The translations under genes and the position numbers were made by a program. DNA of 64,000 nt from assembly GCA_028753945.1 (NCBI GenBank), contig JAPNXP010000004.1, positions 1,550,001 to 1,614,000 of the forward strand. The letters are read 5' to 3'. Source of the stretch: Hexactinellida sp. DTS-2022 (taxonomy: Eukaryota; Porifera; Hexactinellida). Below, one piece after another: positions 57,588 to 64,000 of this stretch (position 1 is the stretch's first letter; each line of letters begins with the position of its first letter). The notes under the pieces were generated by a model. That model was not told the DNA's origin. It ran no database searches and was given only the letters and a program-made list of their open reading frames with translations.

Positions 57588-58745
57588 ATTAATTATAATT
57601 AATTATATCTGTATTTTACTTAAAAAGAAGCTCCCAATTTGTTTATTAGGGGTTATTGAGTGTGCTGAAGTGAAATAGCGAAATAAATTTTATTTACTAT
57701 CTATGGCTAATAATAATTTTAACAAATTTATGTAGACTTTGGAATTGTTATTAAATTATTAATAATTTAATAATGATGTATACTAATTTGCTAAATAGTA
57801 TTAATCTCAGAAATGATATAAGATAGAAACAAACCTCAAATTGATCAATTGATCCTTATGCCTCTTAAATGGGTCTTGACACCTTGAGCCTTGAGGTGAA
57901 GATGACATCGTTAAAAAAATGTATTTTACAATTTTGTGAATTATATATTTAGAATGGGTTAGTTGGTGTTGGGTGAACACCCAACACGCACATAAAAAAT
58001 ACTGACTCATTACCTATTATATTCTACTGAAATTTGAATATCTCTGAAATGAAGTGAGCTAAAACGAAACTTCCAACTCACTAACAGGGCTGGGGCCGAT
58101 TACACATTTCACCGTAATTATAATCGTAATCGCAATCTGATTATTCTACTAGAGTGTAATCGTATCGTATCATAATCGTGATCATGCTAATTTATCAGCG
58201 TATTTATCTTTGAAATTATGGATATATTATCAATTCGTTGGATTGCACTGCGAAAGTGCTCATATTCAAAAACAGTCACATTAATTTGAATTCCATCATA
58301 ATAGATACAGTAACAGTTAGTTTATTGAAATTGACACTTTTCCTTATTGATAGTACTGTTGTAGGAGATTCGAATTTATCAGACTTAGCCAGACCACATT
58401 TAGTATACATTTTACATTTTGGGTTGTTTTCATAATCGTAATCATATACAAGTTCATAGTGATCGTTTTCTTAATCATATTTTATAATCGTTTAAAAATA
58501 TAGATCGTAATCGTATTCGTAATCATCTGAAAGTAATCGGCTCCAACCCTGCAAGTCACTAAGGGTCGCTACATTCCGAAACACCTTCATAGTGATGATG
58601 ACATTGCGAAAAAAATCCAAAATTGTAGCTGTGCAGACCGCATTTTACTTTGGAGGCTTTATCAATTAACCAATCAGTAGCCACCAAAAGATAGTGCATC
58701 CAAAGGAACATGCGTCGGTACAGCTGAAATTTTGGATCTTTTGTG
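57588..58745 (-). repeat. Dispersed repeat family A, copy 2, with hairpin H
   Basis: Inverted relative of 5455-6540: ATGGGTCTTGACACCTTGAG, GAATGGGTTAGTTGGTGTTG and GAAGTGAGCTAAAACGAAAC. Hairpin H stands at 58615-58737. It is interrupted by the hAT MITE 58085-58551. Confidence 0.75.
58085..58551. mobile_element. hAT MITE of TAATCGTAATCG repeats
   Basis: CAGGGCTGGGGCCGATTAC to GTAATCGGCTCCAACCCTG. The duplication CTCACTAA / GTCACTAA is separated from the right end by CAA. The uninterrupted site is visible in copy 1 of repeat A near 5635 (inverse). The inside is an array of ATAATCGTAATC. Confidence 0.85.
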
Positions 58746-58879
58746 CATGTAGATGTTAGTTCTACTCTAAAATTGTATTCTGACATGAATAACAAATTAT
58801 GCGGTTGTATTATGTACTACTTGCAACTAGTATAAATCAGCAGTTCAGCACAGTGCCAGTTCCAATTGAGTTATAGGTT

Positions 58880-59900
58880 TTAACCAGTACCACCATTTGG
58901 GACACTCGAATATTATTAATATGTGTCTAACCACGTTTCTTTCATAAATGACTACCACTGCTACGGTAGTGCTACAAATGTGCAATTCAACGTTGAAGAA
59001 TACCAACGCAAAGGAGTGAAAGTTTTTGATACTCCTGATGGAGACAAGTGTTTTTCAAACAGAACGAAATTAAATTATGTTCAATTAAGATGCATATTTT
59101 TTTTTAAAGGTTGCAAAGGATTAGCTAAATTAAATACTGATGTTAATTTAATTTATTCTAAATCAGAACACAATCATGAGATCAGGTGCTTTTGCAATAA
59201 AATCGAAATGCAGGAAAAAGGCAACCACTTCTCGAGCTAACCTTCGCTAAGTTTTCAATTAAGTGACTAGGTTTGATCCTTCAGCCCATTAAGTCACTTT
59301 TAAGGAATTCGAGTCTTTGATGTTCAGAGCAAGAAGAGCATCGTAACCTACATTTCCTAAGACTGTAATTTAATATTGTGATCAGTTACCAACGACAAAT
59401 TTCGCAATTCATTTAAAGGCGATTGTCTTATTAGATGAGAGTATCAATAATTTTTTCTTGGGAAAAAATATGCGAAATATTGGGAAATATTTGTGATATC
59501 CAATTTGATGGCACATTTTATGTGGTGCCAAAACTATTCTATCAGTCATTCACGATCTTTCTCTCAATTGTAGACATTGTATACCCCGTCTACAATTAAA
59601 ATTCAACTTCAACTTCATCAAGAACATCAGAAAGAACCTAGTGTCAAAAAAGTTTTTGATATTCAAGCTTTTGAATTTATTTCTGTAAATTTCAACATTT
59701 CTTTTCCTGCGGGATTTGTTGGTAGTCTCATCTATACACTATTCATGAAAGAGACGTAATTTTTATCTGCACACCTCCGTGCTGCAAATAAAAAATCACA
59801 AGCAATATGTTGCTTTAGTTCTTGCTCTATTCCACGATAAGACTATAGCACGTATTCTTTTATACTTTCCTGAAGAGAATATTTGCGCTATATCCCTGTT
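58880..59900 (+). pseudogene. Mutator-like transposase remnant with FLYWCH finger
   Basis: From 58923: SNHVSFINDYHCYGSATNVQ, FNVEEYQRKGVKVFDT, KLNYVQLRCIFFFKGCKGLA and IYSKSEHNHEI give a FLYWCH-type finger (C-x5-C...H-x-H). About 59480-59570 in another frame reads ICDIQFDGTFYVVPKLFYQS, the DGTF box with the first catalytic Asp of Mutator-like (MULE) transposases. VALVLALFHDKTIARILLYF follows near 59820. At least three frame changes. No terminal repeats were identified. Confidence 0.78.
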
Positions 59901-59907
59901 TTTACTG

Positions 59908-60020
59908 AGACGACTATACTTTAGTATAGTGGCCCAGTAATGGAATCACTGCCTTTATTATTATTACTGTGCCGACTATAGTATAGTATAGTGGCCCAGT
60001 TCTAATCTTACTGCCTTTAA
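59908..60020 (+). repeat. Dispersed repeat G, two tandem units
   Basis: GACTATACTTTAGTATAGTG then GCCCAGTAATGGAATCACTG, followed by CTTTATTATTATTACTGTGC and a second unit from 59971. It is the inverse of 14205-14940 without its insertion. Confidence 0.75.
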
Positions 60021-60094
60021 TATTTTTATTTTTATTTTTTCTCCGTAGACGGTCCCCTGGCCAGAGCTTTATTTTTGAGATTTTTTGAGATAAT

Positions 60095-60650
60095 GAGATA
60101 ATTAACACTTAATTCATTACTTAGTAAAGACTCACTATCTCAAAAATTATTGAAGTTAGGCATATAAAATGTATTATCGATGAATAGGAAGTTACCTATT
60201 CCGGGAGATCAGTACAAGCCTAGTTTACATAACATTCATAATTTTTGAGTTATGGCACATTTAGAAATATACATTTTCCATGGCAACCGAGGAATGTGTC
60301 AACATTACATTTATAATTTCGATATATTTTATTCTACTACTTCTGGGTATAACCATGTTCCAATTTTGAAAATTTATAACGCGTTTAATTATGTTAAAAG
60401 TATGCTAGAAAAACAAGATAATTCGCAACCAAAATAACCATAACGTCATCAGATGATGACATATCACAATTCTGGAGGGTGCTATGTATATCTGGATACC
60501 ATATTCCTATATACTTATAATACACTTTTCAGCTCTATCATTGCTAATTATTCGAATAAAGATCAATTCTCCATTTTGAAAATTAGAAACTGGCCTCTTT
60601 GTTTTATGGCCTTCTCTGCGACATATATAGACGTATATTAAGTAGGCCAT
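60095..60650 (+). repeat. Dispersed repeat C, copy 3
   Basis: ATGAATAGGAAGTTACC, GGCAACCGAGGAATGTGTCA and TTATAACGCGTTTAATTATG match the copies at 26250 and 48870. Confidence 0.8.
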
Positions 60651-60689
60651 GACTCAACTCAACTCACCGTGGATAACATTGTTAATTAA

Positions 60690-60985
60690 ATAACTAATAA
60701 TATAATTTATTATCAATACATAATGGATGAATGGCATTAAACTCAAGATGGTTTTTGATAGAAACAAACTTCAAATTTATCTACCGTTCCTTGTGACTCG
60801 GACCAATTAACAAATGGTTCTTGACACCTTGAGGCGTTGATGACTCAGCGAAAAAAATCAAAAATTGCAGCCTGTGCCGACAGCATGTTCCTTTGGAGGC
60901 ACTATCAATAAACAACCAACAAAATATAGTGCCAGCAAAGGAACATGCGTCTGCACAGGCTGCAATTTTGTTTTATACTTAATTC
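60690..60985 (-). repeat. Repeat family A fragment with complete hairpin H
   Basis: GGTTCTTGACACCTTGAGGC leads into the hairpin 60855-60975. Its arms are AAATTGCAGCCTGTGCCGAC and GTCTGCACAGGCTGCAATTT, with CATGTTCCTTTGG mirrored by CCAAAGGAACATG-like sequence. Confidence 0.8.
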
Positions 60986-60994
60986 GGGATTTGT

Positions 60995-61380
60995 GGCTTT
61001 GTGTCAATTCTAAAGTGAAGTTTCACCCTTTAAGTCAAGGAAACGCTATAGTTTCAAATGATTGCAAAACTGAATTTCTCTGTTCTTTTAGTAATTGGCT
61101 GGATGCATGGCAAGACTAAAGAAAAGTTGGGCTTATCACAACAAACATTAAAAGCATTAATAGAGAAGAATTATGCCATATCTGAACTGTCTCTTGAATT
61201 GCTCAATGAAGGATATGTTACGAATAACTGGTCGTTTTCAAAGTTAACCATTGGAACGAGGGATTTCACAGTATCGGCAGCTGAGTGGAGGACGGTTTTT
61301 AGTGCAAGAAGTGCTCAGGTCTGAGTCAATAATAAAGTTGAAATCTCTCCTAAAGAGAAACATCGACATCAGCTCATTAT
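60995..61380 (+). pseudogene. P-type transposase C-terminal fragment, separate subfamily
   Basis: EFLCSFSNWLDAWQ (about 61070), TKEKLGLSQQTLKALIEKNY, LSLELLNEGYVTNNWSFSKL, and in another frame LERGISQYRQLSGGRFLVQE then VLRSESIIKLKSLLKRN. The W-LD-W, L-x-x-QTL and YRQLSGG blocks are the C-terminal signature of P/THAP9-type transposases. It is cut off on the right by a hAT MITE. Confidence 0.7.
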
Positions 61381-61392
61381 GTTCCACCAATG

Positions 61393-61734
61393 CAGGCTTG
61401 GACCAGGTCATGATTTCATGACCCGGTGACCCGGTTGACCCGGTAAGTAAGTATACTGTGACCAGCGATACCAAAGAAGTTTCAATTGAAGTACTATGTC
61501 TCTTAACTATAACGTCATACTATATTAGATGAATCTTTCTAAGTTTTATAATTCTACAAACCAATAAAATTTTATTAACAACATCGTGAAGAACCGGGTC
61601 AAATCAAGATTAAGTGACCCGGTTGACCCGGTGACTGGTGATCCGGTCCAAGCCGGACCCGGTAGTGACCCGGAATTTTAGCGAATATTGTGACCCGGTT
61701 GACCCGTGATCCGGTACAAACCTGAGATTCCAAT
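61393..61734. mobile_element. hAT-like MITE of GACCCGGT repeats
   Basis: CAGGCTTGGACCAGGTC to GATCCGGTACAAACCTG. Subterminal arrays of TGACCCGGT lie on both sides. No exact flanking duplication was seen. Confidence 0.7.
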
Positions 61735-61799
61735 TAATGTGTATTGCATATGTTTTAGAGTGCCGGCATCTACGTATAACATATGCGTAGAGAGGGAAT

Positions 61800-64000
61800 T
61801 AGCAAGGGCATCGAATAGTGCTCCTGTAAATTATCCATAATATCAATTTGTACATAAGTATATTAAGAATATTAGGGCATAGCCTACTCTATATAAGGCC
61901 TACCATCAAAGCTGATATTTTGCACCAAGGATGAAGTAGTGTACGATATTATTATTGACCCATAGTTATTTACATTTATCTCTGTACAGTTAGAAATATT
62001 TTTTAAAAAGTTGGATCAACTTGTTACTGATTTTTGTTGATTTTTAGTAATTAATTAATACAATTCTCCTTCCACCGATATCTTAACCACTTCCTAGTAC
62101 TATATTTGACTTTGTTTCTCTTTAATAGTTAGATATTAAAAAATTTCTCAATGCCGAACTGTTCTGCCCCTTGTTGTAGGGGTAATTATACCCCAGAAGA
62201 GCGCGTCCCAGTTTTTAAACTTCCAGATGGTCCACCTGAGTTACGACATGCCTGGATACGTGCTCTCCATCGTGAGGATATTTCTGACCTCAAAATGGTG
62301 TATGTGTGTGCTAAGCATTTTCCGAAGAAAGATATTCAATATTTTCATACGGTACCCAGAGGAGATGGCACATCCTATGAGGTCCCGCGAGGAAGACCCA
62401 ATTTAAATCCTGGCGCTGCCCCTCTCTCCTTCTTGGTTGTCCGTCTTATTATTCCTCTACCCCTTCAATTAGAATCAAACGAACTCGGTTCTCTTACGAC
62501 TCCAAAGAGGAAGATTTATTGAACCAAGCAACTAATCTCAGCTTGAGATCAGAGAACACAGAAATGGAGAAGTTTCGTGTTGGTTGTATACAAGAAATAC
62601 GAGATAAGTTAGCTTTGATAACAATCCCAACTGACTGGTTAGTTTGGATTCAAACAGATAATTGTGTGAGATTTTTTTGCCTAAGATGGAAAATCATAAT
62701 ATTTGTGCAGATGTTCCTCTTGAAATAAATTATTTTTTATCTGTGAACGGATATACATATGGGGAGTCCATTTCTCTCTCACTTATCTCTATCACTGATA
62801 TTCGACAAATTGAAATGATGTTAACAGAGATTACTCTGAAACTTAGCTCTTCCCCTCAGAAGAAACATCCTCACCATATCTCTAAAGCAAAATAACATAT
62901 AGAGGAGGCCATATGTAATCTATTAGATAGTGATGAAACAGAATCCAATTGTTCCGATTTGCCAAATTTACAATTTATTCTTGGCCAACTAGAGAATGTG
63001 GGTATTTACAAGAAGAGAAGGAGATATAATGTTATTTTCACTTTCCCAACTTTCAGAACATTAAGCTGGATTACTGTGTGTGTCCTGTTCAAGTTTACTC
63101 TGCATCTTTTAGTGATGTGCGTCTCCTCTATAATTTAATTTAGAGAAAGAATCCTTAGCTAAGTTAGCTCCTAGCTTGACTATCAACCTTGTTATCCTTC
63201 TGCTATTGAGCGCCAAAAGGTGAAACTTGTTTTGAAAGTATTCAACAAATTAACTGTTGCAGGTCTGAAGTTACAGAATGAACTCCGTAACCAAGAAGAC
63301 CGAAACAATACACACGACTTTGTTGAAATGCTTCTTCAAATTTGCGATTGCTAAATCGAGTTGTATATCTTGTGGTGTCTCTATTTTGACTATCCTAAAA
63401 AATCTTATTTTCACTTGCGCCAAATGTTTACTAGCTAACAAGGTTAAATATTATAACTCCGCTGTTGCATCTAAAGGTATGGAAAAGCGAAAACTGAAGA
63501 AGTTCTCACATTAATGAAATACACCAGAAGGCTACTCTTCTATTATTATTATTATTATTATTACAGTATTATTGTTATTTGAACCCACATTATTCTTTAT
63601 GTATTCTTATCGTTGAACATTGTTAAGTAAGCAATAAAGACTCAATAGAGAAAATCTATTAATTTACTAGAATTATTTATTATAACAGATTAATTTCTAA
63701 ATGAAGTTGAAAACATTGAACTGTGTAAATCACTTTCTCATCGTACACTACTTCATCCATGGAACATTTGATGGTAGGCCTTATATAAAGTAGGCTACGA
63801 TTAGGGTAATCTTTCTACTCCCTAATACAACATCAAAACTTCAGCCTCTAGATCTTGGGATAATCCAAAACTTTAAAGTTCATTATCGTCACTTGTTTCT
63901 GAGGCATGTTCTTGCCAAGATTGATGAATGTGAGACTGCATCTGATGTTACTAAATCTGTGAACATACTCATAGCAATCAAATGGGTTGCCAAGGCTTGG
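61800..64000 (+). CDS. pogo/Tigger-type transposase, split by a P-type element, runs off the window
   Basis: From 63800 to the window edge the frame is fully open: [40 protein letters not shown], then [10 protein letters not shown]. The LPPNTTS-LQPLD box is the hallmark of the DDE domain of pogo/Tigger/CENP-B-related proteins. Removing the 61878-63799 insert and one 7-bp duplication continues the frame to the left as APVNYP (one stop) then [10 protein letters not shown], matching the DNxPxH...N-x-x-x-I-F-LPPNTTS order of the family. The N-terminal DNA-binding part is not visible left of 61800. It could be a transposon or a Tigger-derived host gene; the rest lies outside the window. Confidence 0.75.
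61878..63799 (+). mobile_element. THAP/P-type transposon, copy 3, complete ends
   Basis: TIRs CATAGCCTACTCTATATAAG ... TTATATAAAGTAGGCTACG (about 33 bp, few differences). A perfect 7-bp duplication, ATTAGGG, lies at 61871-61877 and 63800-63806. The gene starts at 62151 [20 protein letters not shown], a complete C2CH THAP finger ([16 protein letters not shown]) followed by [11 protein letters not shown] middle piece reads [20 protein letters not shown] then [12 protein letters not shown] (about 62730). The catalytic core is mostly deleted and the C-terminus near 63180-63510 is broken. Non-autonomous. Confidence 0.93.
63539..63561. repeat. (ATT)n microsatellite
   Basis: A short run of ATT units downstream of the transposase remnant, inside the P-type element. 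Confidence 0.9.

Overview
The window looks like a transposon-rich, AT-rich stretch of an invertebrate metazoan genome. The lineage cannot be fixed from sequence alone. The evidence is spliced protein-coding exons with short GT-AG introns and no bacterial-type gene packing, together with THAP/P-type, Transib/RAG1-type, hAT, Mutator (FLYWCH), pogo/Tigger, Ginger-type, Helitron and APE/RT LINE elements side by side. No rRNA or tRNA genes, CRISPR arrays or LTR retroelements were recognised.

Two stretches look like host genes, both on the minus strand. The first (674-5403) is the 3' end of a gene: three exons with perfectly matching splice phases, ending in a single C-terminal hydrophobic helix, with hAT and pogo MITEs in both introns. 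The second (30091-30414) is two exons, separated by a 45-base intron, that encode the second half of a Ras/Rab-like fold.

Nearly everything else is mobile. 1-9.1 kb: many small MITEs, and a Helitron inserted exactly into the 5' terminus of another Helitron. 9.9-11.7 kb: a 5'-truncated LINE. 12-16.7 kb: a THAP/P remnant, hAT MITEs and a decayed hAT transposase. 17.5-20.1 kb: a 2.6 kb element with near-identical inverted repeats of about 470 bp; its protein combines a nuclease-like HEEADTR core with a cysteine-rich tail, and I could not place it in a named superfamily. 20.5-25 kb: a THAP/P transposase facing a Transib/RAG1-superfamily transposase tail to tail. 27.1-28.7 kb: another Helitron-in-Helitron nest. 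30.9-32.2 kb: two hAT elements stacked on one target site, sharing three copies of an 8-bp duplication. 36.5-40.6 kb: a broken Ginger-type element with inverted repeats of about 125 bp, full of later insertions. 44.0-48.3, 55.1-57.6 and 61.9-63.8 kb: three related THAP/P elements with terminal repeats of about 30 bp and 7-bp target duplications; the last one splits a pogo/Tigger transposase that stays open to the end of the window. A second LINE (53.4-54.5 kb) and two FLYWCH/Mutator remnants (43 kb, 59 kb) fill the gaps.

The layout is therefore nested layers of DNA transposons, and many insertions are datable relative to one another because their target duplications are still exact.
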